Assembly (NCBI RefSeq): GCF_964656455.1
Contig: NC_135715.1
Location: 166,934,437-166,998,436, forward strand
Direction of reading: 5' to 3'
Source of the DNA: Halichoerus grypus
Taxonomy: Eukaryota; Chordata; Mammalia; Carnivora; Phocidae
Length of the DNA stretch: 64,000 nt
Shown: positions 33,665-43,453 of the stretch, in pieces
Layout of the letters: each line of letters starts with the position of its first letter
Position numbering within the stretch: the stretch's first letter is position 1
Translations under genes and position numbers: made by a program
Notes under the pieces: generated by a model
What the model saw: only the letters and a program-made list of their open reading frames with translations
What the model was told of the DNA's origin: nothing
Database searches by the model: none

Positions 33665-34334
33665 AGTGCTTCAAAATGGCTCATCATAATATTCATGTTT
33701 CCAAGCAACTATTTCTATAGCAGTGATCTACCAACCTATGATTAAATAAATTAGTATTCTCGACATAGGAGGGCTGAGTAATAGCCTTTTGGGAAATTGG
33801 AAATTCATGAAAAATTTTGCATCTTGCTTCTTATTTTGGCATTTTATTAGTTTTATCCAGTTTGCATTTAAGATATTAAAAATTCAGGTGTGTTACATGA
33901 AGGGGAAAACACACACATGAATTTCAATGAAAAATGAAAAATACTAGTGAAAGAGTGAGAAATGAAAACTGGCTATGTGATGATTAAAAGATGTTTTGGC
34001 TCCATCTGCAGATGGTTGAGTTGAGCTGAGGCAGAGAATAGTGTTTGATTAGCTCCGCTTGAGGTGGACTAGAGGCCTATAATAGTGCAGACAGATGAAC
34101 CATATCTTCAGGTCACTAATCTGCATGTCCTTCTCAGAAAGGAAAGCTTGGAAGAGAACACTTTGAAGTGGATTCAGCCAATAATGAAGTCCATGTGAAA
34201 GCTGACAATGAAATGAGGAATGAAAAAATAAGTAACTGTCAGACTAACTTGGAATTTTGTGCCTTGCAATAGTTACCATGCCCTATTTTTTCATGAGTCG
34301 TAAGGTTGAGTTGAACCCCAAGTCAGTATCAAGG

Positions 34335-34550
34335 TAAAAAGGTAGAAAGGCATGGGTTGAGGTGGCCAAATGGTTCTCGTTTAGCACATAGACTATTACC
34401 ATCTCTAAATGATGCAAATGTAGTACTATGAATAATCTAGGTGGGTATTAGTGTATTTTTAATGATCTCCCCATGCTGCTAGCCACTGCTAGAAATTGCC
34501 TTGTCTTTAATTGCTTACCAATTAAAGTTCAGTGGTTATAGTTAAATAAA
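34335..34550 (+). repeat. Local direct duplication, copy 2
   Basis: Aligns with 33412-33628 at an offset of about 922 bp in the same orientation, with scattered substitutions and small indels. No A tail or target-site duplication is seen at either copy. Confidence 0.85.
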
Positions 34551-35624
34551 GTGATCAGTACTTCCAAATAAAATTTCCTAATAACCTAAGTTTACAGGTG
34601 AGAGAAATTTTAAAGTAACAAAGTAGAAGAGCGAACTATCCTGCCACTCAGTTCTCTCAGGGTAATAAGACTATTAAGGAGAAGAATGGAATAATAAATA
34701 CGTCCCAGAATGTCTGAGTAATAAAACCATATCTAAAATAATGTATGAATGTATTAACAGATTGTTTTTTTAAAGAGATCATGTTATATGTGGTGTTATA
34801 TATGTATAGAACAGATATAATGATCTTTTCTTATCCAGTAGCACATAAGACTGCGAGAAGTAAATGGTTTGGAAGTTTGATTTCACCCAAATTCTTATAC
34901 TCACTGAGAATCAATGATTGATAAAATAAGAAAACAGTGTAGCACTGAGAAATTGAAGTAGTTCCCCTCAGAACTTTGATGCATTCAGTACTAAAGTATT
35001 TTCATACTTAGAAATTGTGCCTCATTCTGAGCCCAGGGTGGGTCCAATAATCCAGGCAAGGAAAGCAGTGCAAGCAGAAGGTGGCCTGGGTGACTCTGCA
35101 TCCTTACCCAGGGCATTGGAAGAGAGAGAATCTTGTTTTTTCCTAATCTAGAGATTCTGCTTTCTGGGGATTTCTGCCCACTTATGATGCTGGAGACCAG
35201 GTGAAACAAGGAGCTTCTATAACTACCTGACTTATTATTTAACACTGACTCCAAACAAAGTCCATAGAAGACACAAAAGCTCTCTCAAGCACCCAGTCAA
35301 ATTATAATCTCTAGCCATTAGTCATAATATTTCCCTTTATAATGTCATTTTGCCTGCGGAACAAACATATCCTAAACTCCTTCAGATGTTTTCCCAGGCT
35401 TGAGTATTGATATCGTATGTGGCCCTTTGTCTAACAGTGTATATTTCTTATGCATGTAACTTTTCTATATATAAATTTATTCCTCAAAGGGATTAACTGG
35501 GAATAGAGAATGTACGAGGCCACTTTGACTTAGACATTTGGCCTCCCTAGGACAAAACAAATTCTTGGTTGTCTTTGCTCTTAGAATTAAAAGAATGGAA
35601 AGCATTTTATATTCCTGCTAGCTT

Positions 35625-35803
35625 GCTTCTCTTTTCCTCATCTCTTCATTCTTCTCCTCCCTCTTTTTTCTCCTCCTCCCCATCCCTCCTCCCCCTCCTC
35701 CTCCTCATTCTCCCCCTTACTCCTCCTCCTCCTTTTCCTCCTCCTTCTTCTACTTCTTCTTCTTCCTCTCCATGTGCTTGCTCTCTCTCTCTCTGTCTTT
35801 GGG
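35625..35803 (+). repeat. Polypyrimidine (TCC/TTC)n tract
   Basis: About 180 bp that is almost all C and T on this strand (TCCTCC, TTCTTC and TCTC runs), with rare purines. The 83-codon open frame across it is a by-product of the composition. Confidence 0.93.
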
Positions 35804-36156
35804 TTATTCATTTCTCATAGTTATCCCTAGTTCTATCAGTCATCTACTTTAACTACTGAGTGAGTTGGGCAGATGGCTTTCTAACATAAAGGGAACAATA
35901 AAACCTGTCATTGGCTGCAATCTTGACAGATTCAGAAATCATCAAAAGTTTAAGAAAAAAGTGGAGGAAGTAGACAGTAGGAAAAATTCAGTACAGTCTG
36001 ATAATGTCACAGGCAGGCCAGAGAGGGAAAAAAAAAAAATAGAGAGAGACAGGATATAAGCAGAGTGTTTGGGTTCCAAGATAGAGAGCAAAGGGTCAAT
36101 ATTTTCTATTCAACCTAGTTATCTGACTAACGTGGAATAAATACTTTGTTTTACAG

Positions 36157-36531
36157 CTGTCCTAGCTCAGGCTGCCATAACAAAATACCATTGACTGAGT
36201 GTTTTAAGCATCAGCAATTTATTTTCTCACAGCTCTGGAGTCTGGAAGTCTGAGATCAGGGTAATAGAATGATCAGGTTTTGGTAAGAGATCTCTTCCTG
36301 GCTTGTAGATGGCTGTCTTCTAATTATGTTCTCACATAGCAGACAGAGAGCAAGCTCTTTGGTATTTCTTCTTATAAGGGCACTAAGCTCATCATGAGGG
36401 CCCTTGCTCTCAAGATCTCATCTAAACCTAACTATCTCCCAAAGGCTCCGTCTCGAAATACCATCACCTTGGGGTTAGAATTTCAACATGTGAATTGGGG
36501 GTGGGAGGGGCACAATTCAGTCCATAGCAAA
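36157..36531 (-). mobile_element. MLT1-type LTR (ERVL-MaLR), solo, antisense
   Basis: The plus strand reads as the reverse complement of an MLT1 LTR: 'GTCCTAGCTCAGGCTGCCATAACAAAATACC', 'TTTATTTTCTCACAGCTCTGGAG', 'CTGGAAGTCTGAGATCAGGG', 'CTTATAAGGGCACTAAG', 'CCATCACCTTGGGGTTAGAATTTCAACATG' and 'GGCACAATTCAGTCCATAGCAA'. It is a solo non-coding LTR with no internal retroviral sequence next to it. The age fits an insertion before the mammalian orders split. Confidence 0.9.
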
Positions 36532-37283
36532 TATTTTCCAACTCTGCCTTAAAGAAGAGATGTTCAAAAGTACAAAGTAGAAGAAAATTCACAATCATTA
36601 TCCATTCTGCTCTCACATCAGGTCAAGAACCAAGCTGAAAAAGTAAAGTATTTTGTGAGTGGTGGAGTGGAAATTACCCAACCACCTCACAACTTGATGA
36701 TACTCCTAATTTCAGGGACCCAACTCAAAACAAGGAAACTCAGTTTTACCATGTTTACACCAGTGCTGAAATAAATTCTTAGAGATGAGTATTTAAACAT
36801 TCTCCAGGTGTACTTATTAAATAAGTTTAAAGTAATTTTTTTTCTACTAAAGTTCTTGGGATTATACTCAAAGGACAATATAAGCTTTTGAACTTAACAC
36901 TGTATGTTCTACAAATGTTTTTCCCATGCTTTAATTTTTATATGTTTAACTTTTGAATTCTACTTTTTGCATTATAATTAAAATTCTTTGCAGAAAGATA
37001 CACAAAATGTACTAGTAAATTATTAAGAGTCATTACTATTTTTGATGACAAATGAAGCTTTGCTTCATTAATAGGATGATAATTGGGACGTTTTAAATGC
37101 TGAATTATGTTTGGTTATTTAGCTTTTTGAATATAATGAGAATTTCTTATCTTGTTTATAAAAGCCTAATAAATTATGGAAACTATCTTATTGAAAGAAA
37201 TTCTTAAAGTCTTCACTGTGTAACGTATTAACATAGAGTATCAAATAATATTAAAATATAGACTATCATGTGTGTTAGTCATT
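36532..37283. other. Unique AT-rich sequence
   Basis: No recognised gene or repeat. Confidence 0.5.
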
Positions 37284-37299
37284 GTGCTTAATTTTTATT

Positions 37300-37464
37300 T
37301 TTTAAATTTAAAAAAAATTTTGAAATCTTTTTTATTATTATTTTTTAGGTAGGCTCCACACCCAGCATGAAGCCCAACATGGGGCTTGAACTCACAACCC
37401 TGACATCATGACCTGAGCTGAGATCAATGGGATGCTTGACTGACTGAGCCACCTAGGCACCCCT
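37300..37464 (-). mobile_element. Old carnivore SINE, antisense
   Basis: Degenerate A/T-rich start, then 'GGTAGGCTCCACACCCAGCATGAAGCCCAACATGGGGCTTGAACTC', 'CATGACCTGAGCTGAGATC' and head 'CTGAGCCACCTAGGCACCCC'. It lacks the long GA-rich body. Flanks TGTGCTTAATTTTTA (near 37283) and TGTGTGTAATTTTTTA (near 37464) look like a decayed target-site duplication. It belongs to an older SINE subfamily than the 'CAGGGAGCCCGATG' group. Confidence 0.88.
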
Positions 37465-37480
37465 GTGTGTAATTTTTTAA

Positions 37481-38083
37481 ATTTGGTTGTTGTTTTTCAC
37501 CCCAAAGTTATGTTCATTACAATGATCAAATTTCATGAAATCTCCATGATTTGGCTTTTGGTTAACCATGATTTGTTTCTATGTAGTAATCAAACCATCT
37601 AGCAATACACCCAGTAAACTAATATGTAGCTAAAATAGAGGAGAAAAAAATGGCTAATAGAAGGATGGCAGTTTTATGTTGTACCTTTTCTAATGAAGCT
37701 GGTACAACTGTGTATGAGCCACAGCCATGTAGCAAATGAGATATTATTCTCATAAACTTTGTGCTTCTAAAGCTTTTACAACATTCTCCTCACCATCAGT
37801 AGATTATAAGAATTCTAGGAATTATAGCCAAGCAGTATATTAAAAAAATAAAACAAATGAAAATAAAAACTTTTAACCCTTATTGCTTAGTTTATTTTGA
37901 ACTTAAAAACAGGACAGTTCTTTTGGTTCCAGGTAGGATAAAATAGGTTGTGACAGGCCAAAGTTCCCATTGCAACAACTCAAAAAGCTGGGTGAATTAC
38001 AAAAATAGTTTTAAAGGCATAAGAATAAGTAGAAGCAATGAGGATTCAATGAACTAAAATTTGAGACCATGGAGAATCCTTTC
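37481..38083. other. Unique AT-rich sequence
   Basis: No recognised gene or repeat. Confidence 0.5.
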
Positions 38084-38095
38084 AAATTGAGCTGA

Positions 38096-38500
38096 CACCC
38101 AGCCACCCCATTGGGGAGGGTATGTGCTATGGTGAGCGCTGTGAATTGGTGTAAGACTGTTGAATCACAGACCTGTAGCTCTGAAACAAATAATACATTA
38201 TATGTTAAAAAAAAAAAGAAGAAGAAGAAGAAGAAGAAGGCAGGAGGGGAAGAGTGAAGGGGGGGAAATCGGAGGGGGACACAAACCATGAGAGACTATG
38301 GACTCTGAGAAACAAACTGAGGGTTCTAGAAGGGAGGAGGGTGGGGGGATGGGTTAGCCTGGTGATGGGTATTAAAGAGGGCATGTTCTGCATGGAGCAC
38401 TGGGTGTTATATGCAAACAATGAATCATGGAACACTACATCAAAAACTAATGATATAATGTATGGTGATTAACATAACCTAGTAACAAAAAAATAAAAAA
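38096..38500 (+). mobile_element. L1 3' end insert with a 16-nt 5' inversion
   Basis: A 405-bp, strongly 5'-truncated L1. Bases 38112-38500 match the sense 3' UTR of copy A from about 20664 on (GGGGAGGGTATGTGCTATGG ... (GAA)n ... A-rich tail). The first 16 bases, CACCCAGCCACCCCAT, are the exact reverse complement of copy A 20640-20655. This is the layout left by twin priming. A 12-bp target-site duplication, AAATTGAGCTGA, is at 38084-38095 and 38501-38512. Non-coding. Confidence 0.93.
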
Positions 38501-38512
38501 AAATTGAGCTGA

Positions 38513-38800
38513 AAAACAGACATGTTTCCTGAGGACATATACTGATTCTGGCAAAAGTCGAGACTTGGAATCTGCATAGACAGGGTTCTCATAATACATC
38601 ATTTTGATTCCCCTGTCCAATTCCCTTGTGCCAGATCTAAGGTAGTGTAAATTTAAGAGACTCTACCTGAGTTGGTCAGATCTGTCCACTATTTCCATGT
38701 ACCCTGTCAGCACTATAATCACAATCTTTGTGTGTGTGTGTGTGTGTGTGTGTGTATTTTATTTGGATGTAAGTGCTAATAAATATGTCCTTTCTATTTT
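38513..38800. other. Unique sequence with a (GT)n run
   Basis: A (GT)n tract of about 27 bp at 38729-38755. Nothing else is recognised. Confidence 0.7.
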
Positions 38801-38813
38801 AAGTAAACTATCT

Positions 38814-39010
38814 TTTTTTTTAAAAGATTTTATTTATTTTTTTGACAGAGAGAGACATAGCGAGAGCAGGAACACAAGCAGGGGGAGTGGGAGAGGGAGA
38901 AGCAGGCTTCCCGCAGAGCAGGGAGCCTGATGTGGGACTCGATCCCAGGACCCTGGGATCATGACCTGAGCCGAAGGCAGACGCTTAATGACTGAGCCAC
39001 CCAGGCGCCC
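38814..39010 (-). mobile_element. Carnivore SINE, antisense
   Basis: T run, 'AAAAGATTTTATTTATTTTT', 'GACAGAGAGAGACATAGCGA', 'GAGCCTGATGTGGGACTCG' and 'GAGCCACCCAGGCGCCC'. The target-site duplication AGTAAACTATC is at 38802-38812 and 39011-39021. Confidence 0.95.
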
Positions 39011-39021
39011 AGTAAACTATC

Positions 39022-39589
39022 ATTTTAATGTCACTTTATAATATTTGTAAAACAATATAAAATGTATTGCTCTTATCTGAGATGTTGAAAGGTGAGTTAA
39101 TCAGTTATAATGATCATAGCCAAATCAAACTTCTTCATGATTAACTATCTATATTCTTTAGGAAAAAATATATTCAAAACTGCAGTTATTAGTATGCTTT
39201 TGTCCCTGAAAGATTTGTTGCAGTGAAAAGGCTACATCTGTGCCTAAGGAAACAAAAATGAATATGTTCCAGTGAATATGGTAGAAGTTGTGAGTACTAT
39301 TAACTAGCGTCAGATTTCTTTGAGTCTAGCCTGTATTTCCTGAATTTTGTATTGGCAGTTTCTACCTCTAGAAACTCTGACCAACCAGGTTGAGGTTACA
39401 GCCTGGTTTTACCAGGTGACCCATATTACCCTGGTACAGTAGTACACTTTGAGACAACATTATTCATGTGTTATCATTTAAAATGTTTTTCACGGAATGC
39501 ATAGCATTTCAGTGATAGAATTTTCTTCTGATAACTGGTGGTATTAAAGTTAAGCCCAAGTAATTATGTTCAAATTTTAAAAATTAAAC
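39022..39589. other. Unique sequence, no gene recognised
   Basis: No recognised gene or repeat. Confidence 0.5.
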
Positions 39590-39900
39590 TCATGTATTTC
39601 AAGCACTAGGACCCAGGAGTAGAAATGAGCAGCAAGGCCTACAAGGTAAAATGATTATCTAAGGAAGCTCAAAGGCAAGTAGGAAAGACAGATAGACCAT
39701 ACTGTCAATGCCAAATAACATATGCCACAGTAGAAAAATCCTTATGAGATGTTATGTATATTTTAAAAATAAAAATATAAATATGATACATTCTGTCTAT
39801 TTTGGGTGAGGGAAATCCAAATGAAGAGAAGAGACATCTTGTGGTGGACATTCAAGTATTAAGGATGGCTTCATTGAGAAGGTAAACTTCTTCTAAGTAA
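39590..39900 (-). mobile_element. Possible LINE-2 fragment, antisense
   Basis: 'AGTAGGAAAGACAGATAGACC', 'CATACTGTCAATGCC' and 'AAGGATGGCTTCATTGAGAAGGTAAAC' resemble antisense L2 ('gacagac..aatac..gtgat..gct' and 'aaggcttcctggaggaggtgac'). Strongly diverged. It could be an unrelated old repeat. Confidence 0.4.
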
Positions 39901-40134
39901 GATTCTTTAGGAGAAAAAAATACTCCTATTTTTGTTTTTGTTTTTGTTTTTTTTTTTACAAGCCATGATGTATTATCATCATTACAAATAAATTATACTT
40001 GTGTATATATGTACGTATGAATGAATGATGGGTGGATTTATACTAAGGAAATAGCATAGTTTGTGACATTTCTGTTCATGGTAAAGTTATTCAGCTTGGG
40101 AAGAATATTTCTGTTGGGAACTTATGAAAATGCT

Positions 40135-40415
40135 ATTACACCCTCAATTGATTCTTGATAAAGGAACCAGTAAGATATAGAGCAAAAAGGAAAACTTCAG
40201 CCAATGTTGCTGGAATAACTGAATATCCATATGGAGAAAAAAAATCCTCATCCTCTACCTCACACATACACAAAAACGAATTTGGGATGGATCAGAGATT
40301 GAAAAGTAAAAACTAAAACTATAAACCTTTCAGAAAAAAATAAAATAACCTCATGACTTGAGAATAGGCAATGCTATTTTAGGACATGACTTTTCTGTGT
40401 GGTTGTGCTTTTTTG
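40135..40415 (+). mobile_element. Old L1 ORF2 fragment, sense
   Basis: 'AATTGATTCTTGATAAAGGAACC', 'AATGTTGCTGGAATAACTGAATATCCATATGG', 'CCTCACACATACAC..AAACGAATTTGGGATGGATCAGAG' and 'AAAACTATAAACCTTTCAG' follow the sense L1 sequence downstream of the RT domain. Heavily mutated, without target-site duplication. Confidence 0.75.
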
Positions 40416-41228
40416 AGGAGTGGGAGTAGATTGTTAGAAAATGGCACTTTAGCCCTCATAAGTAGGATTTGATTTCTTGATGTCATCCTTTTCTAGCACA
40501 AATAACTAGCAATTGAATTGGCTTAATTAGTAAGATGATAAAAAATATTTGCTTTTATATATCACTGATCATCAGATTCCTAAATAAAATTAATCAATCT
40601 CTGGAATATTTTATATAAGCTACAATAAAGCTAAAACCAACACTGAATTCATATAAAATGTCTTGAAAGGAATTACATTTCCTTTGGCAGAAATAAACAT
40701 TTATCGAATACTTACTGTATTATAATAGTGATGAAAGGTGTCTGTATTTTAAATGACAAATTCAGCTTTAAATTGCTATGAAATTATGGTCTTAATAAGT
40801 TTGAACTACTCAATTACACTTCTAAATTTTACTTCTTTATTGCTATGTATGACAAGAAGCACAATAAATAAAGGTAATTAGTGTAAGGAGTAAAACGTTT
40901 CCTATAAAAGTGAAAAACATTTGAACACTAACAGTTTCAGTATAAATGATTTAATTTTCTTAACAATTTAAAGAGTGGTTTCTCTTGCTTACAGTAATTT
41001 GAGAAAACTTAAGAAATATAAATTATGTCTCCATAGAGCTATTGAGATGCCCTATGACAAAATGATTATTTATTATATTTTTATATAATTTTAATTTATA
41101 AAATTTAATTTATAAATTTAATTTTTATATACTTTATTATATATTATATATTATATTATTTATTATGATTATTTACTTAAAATAGTTTATTTAGCTATCT
41201 TATTAAAGCTTATAGTTTATAATGAGTT
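40416..41228. other. Unique AT-rich sequence
   Basis: It includes an extremely AT-rich block (about 41068-41170) of TTATA/AATTTA runs. No gene recognised. Confidence 0.5.
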
Positions 41229-41243
41229 GCTTTATGAAATTAT

Positions 41244-41443
41244 TTTTTTAAAAAGATTTTATTTATTTATTTGACAGAGAGAGACACAGCGAGAGAGGGA
41301 ACACAAGCAGGGGGAGTGGGACAGGGAGAAGCAGGCTTCCCGCAGAGCAGGGAGCCCGACGTGGGGCTCAATCCCAGGACCTTGGGATCATGACCTGAGC
41401 CAAAGGTAGACACTTAATGACTGAGCCACCCAGGTGCCCCTGT
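41244..41443 (-). mobile_element. Carnivore SINE, antisense
   Basis: 'AAAAAGATTTTATTTATTTATTTGACAG', 'GGAACACAAGCAGGGGGAG', 'GAGCCCGACGTGGGGCTCAATC' and 'GAGCCACCCAGGTGCCCC'. The target-site duplication TTTATGAAATT is at 41231-41241 and 41444-41454, matching the family well. Confidence 0.94.
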
Positions 41444-41454
41444 TTTATGAAATT

Positions 41455-41734
41455 CTTATAAACCAAGGTTAGAGGAAAACAATATGAATGTATGTCCATA
41501 GATATGCTTCTTCATTGGGGAAAGATGATGGGAAATTTTGAGCACTTACTACATTATGGCTTCAATTATCAAATAACCATTTTTAAAAAGAAGCAAAATA
41601 TTATTAAACTAGACCACAAGATGATCAAAACTGTGTATGGTATGATAATGCAACTAGAAGAAAATGTCATACCTTACAATAAAATATATTTTATTTCCAA
41701 AGAATAGTAGGTTCCTTTAGAAAGCATTTTGACA
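41455..41734. other. Unique AT-rich sequence
   Basis: No recognised repeat. A 71-codon open frame (41492-41707) has no family features. Confidence 0.45.
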
Positions 41735-42210
41735 AAATATGTCAAGAGCCTTCAAAGGACTTATATCCTTTGACAATGTAATTTGGCATCTGGTAATCTA
41801 GCCTAAGGACATACTGAAAACATGGGGCATTTTAAAAAAGGGAAAATATGTAAAGAGATTTAAATTTCTAAGAAAATAAATGGAACATGAATCACTACAA
41901 TGGGATGTGGCCATTAAAAATTATGAGTCTAAAGAGTTTATAATTGTATGTAAACTTCACTTTTGTTATACAGTTAGCTAGAAAAAAAGCAGGATACAAA
42001 CTTGAATATAATTTGTAAACCAAACTGTTTGAAACCAAAATAAATTATTCATAGAAAAAGATGAAAGGAAATAAACAAAATATTGACAGTGTTTTGTTAT
42101 TGTTTATGAGAGTTTGATAAATTATTTTACTTTTCTCTTTGTATCTTACACGTTAAAATGTGTCTATAAAGAATTTTTATTTTTAAATAATTCAAAACAA
42201 TATATAAAAA
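41735..42210 (+). mobile_element. Possible very old L1/HAL1-like 3' fragment, sense
   Basis: 'AAAGGACTTATATCCTTTGAC..GTAATTTGGCATCTGGTAATC' and 'CTACAATGGGATGTGGCCATTAAAAATTATGAG' recall the common old LINE pattern 'cctttgacccagcaattccacttctagg ... acaatggaatactatgcagccattaaaaat'. Divergence is high and the family is uncertain. Confidence 0.4.
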
Positions 42211-42599
42211 TCATTATTCAAGAAAAAAATGGAATATTGCAAATGTAGCATATGCTTTTGACCTTTTTCTTTTCCCAGCATAACAGGGAGAAATTAGCAT
42301 AAGGCAGTCCTTTAACTTCTAATTCTTTCCCGCCAGCAGGAGCTTATTGAATATCTCTCCATCACGTACACTGTTGGATATGCCATTTCTTTGAGTTCTG
42401 AAGCTGTAGATTTTCTCATTATTGGTATTTTGGGTGAACAATTGCCAATCAACGTCTTTCATAATGGGACGTGTTTTGTTTTTTATTATTAGGAAACTAA
42501 AAGTTCTAGAACCTGCTGTGCAACAAAACATCTCACCAAAACACTATCTTTTATTCAGTGTATTGTTATCCTATTATTTAACTTTGAAAAATAAAATCT
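42211..42599. other. Unassigned sequence
   Basis: No recognised gene or repeat. Two opposed 70-codon frames near 42319-42637 are not supported. Confidence 0.45.
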
Positions 42600-42790
42600 T
42601 ACTGCACAGAATTCCACTTTTAGCCAAGATGTTGTAAAAGGGACCAGATTTACTCCCCTGCCTGAAACAACCACAAAACTAGAAAAAATATATGAAACAA
42701 TTTTCAAGACAATAGACATCAGGCAATGAAAGACAGTGATGTGGGAGATGGGATTCATCTTTCCCAAGTGAATTTTGTACCGTTGGACAG
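42600..42790 (+). mobile_element. Possible old L1 5' UTR fragment, sense
   Basis: 'TAGCCAAGATGTTGTAAAAGGGACC', 'CAACCACAAAACTAGAAAAAATATATGAAACAATTTTCAAGACAATAGACATCAGGCAATGAAAG' and 'GTGATGTGGGAGATGGG' resemble the 5' start of old L1M elements ('caagatggcg ... aaccaaaaactggaaaaaatatac ... gacattagacatcaggcaa'). Short and diverged. Confidence 0.5.
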
Positions 42791-43230
42791 AAATTTGACT
42801 GGAAATCCAAAAAGAAACATATATGAAACCTGCACATCAGTAATATAGTGTCAATTGCAGTGTTTTTTTTTAAGGCATTTAAAAACTTTTGTTCAGTTCA
42901 TAACAATGCAGAAGACAAGCTAGGAAATGTGTGAAAGAATGTCTATGACTGTGATAGGTCTTCTTTATTTAGAAATACAAACTAAACTATTTCTGTCTTA
43001 AAATTTTCTCTCTCTAAACACTGAAGTGTTTTCAATACTGGGAATGGGAAGTTATGTTAGTGAGTTCATTGAAAAAAAAAAGTAATGTGTATAAGCTCTG
43101 GTGTTTTCACAGTCAAGCATTGGTAGAATTGGACGTATTTGCCAGATTATTGAGATTTTCTATAATACTTATTTTTTTTAACCAAACTTCATGAATTCTC
43201 TTTTCTTTACGGAGTTAGAGCTCTTTATTA
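42791..43230. other. Unique sequence
   Basis: No recognised gene or repeat. Confidence 0.5.
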
Positions 43231-43246
43231 GAAAATAGTGGCACTG

Positions 43247-43437
43247 GGATGCCTGGGTGGCTCAGTCGGTTAAGCATCAGACTCTTGATTTTGGCTCAGG
43301 TCATGATCTCAGGGTTGTGAGATTGAGCCCCATGTCAGGCTCCATGCTGGGTGTGGAGCCTGCTTAGAATTCTCTCTCTCTCCCTCTGCTCCTCCCCACC
43401 CTCCCCCTATTAAAAAAAAGATTAATTAAAAAAAAAA
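43247..43437 (+). mobile_element. Carnivore SINE, sense (older type)
   Basis: 'GATGCCTGGGTGGCTCAGTC', 'GGTTAAGCATCAGACTCTTG', 'GATCTCAGGGTTGTGAGATTGAGCCCCATG', 'TGGGTGTGGAGCCTGC', a TC-rich body and A-rich tail. A 16-bp imperfect target-site duplication is GAAAATAGTGGCACTG (43231-43246) and GAAATTAGTGGCTCTG (43438-43453). Confidence 0.94.
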
Positions 43438-43453
43438 GAAATTAGTGGCTCTG

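Larger units (their letters stand above)
32714..36155. other. Unique sequence with a local duplication
   Basis: About 3.4 kb with no gene recognised. It holds two diverged direct repeats (33412-33628 and 34335-34550), a small tandem repeat and a polypyrimidine tract, listed separately. A possible splice-acceptor-like tract before 34140 leads into a short open stretch, but there is no supporting evidence for an exon. Confidence 0.45.

Noticed and set aside
34120..34260. Possible exon after a pyrimidine-rich AG (near 34138), with an open stretch reading 'GKLGREHFEVDSANNEVHVK'
   Set aside because: Only a weak donor-like GT follows, no second exon is visible and no family is recognised. One acceptor-like tract is not enough.
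35569..35820. Ser/Pro/Leu-rich open frame
   Set aside because: It is the translation of the polypyrimidine tract.
36157..36531. Start of a full endogenous retrovirus
   Set aside because: Only a solo MLT1-type LTR is present; no second LTR, primer-binding site or internal gene is seen nearby.
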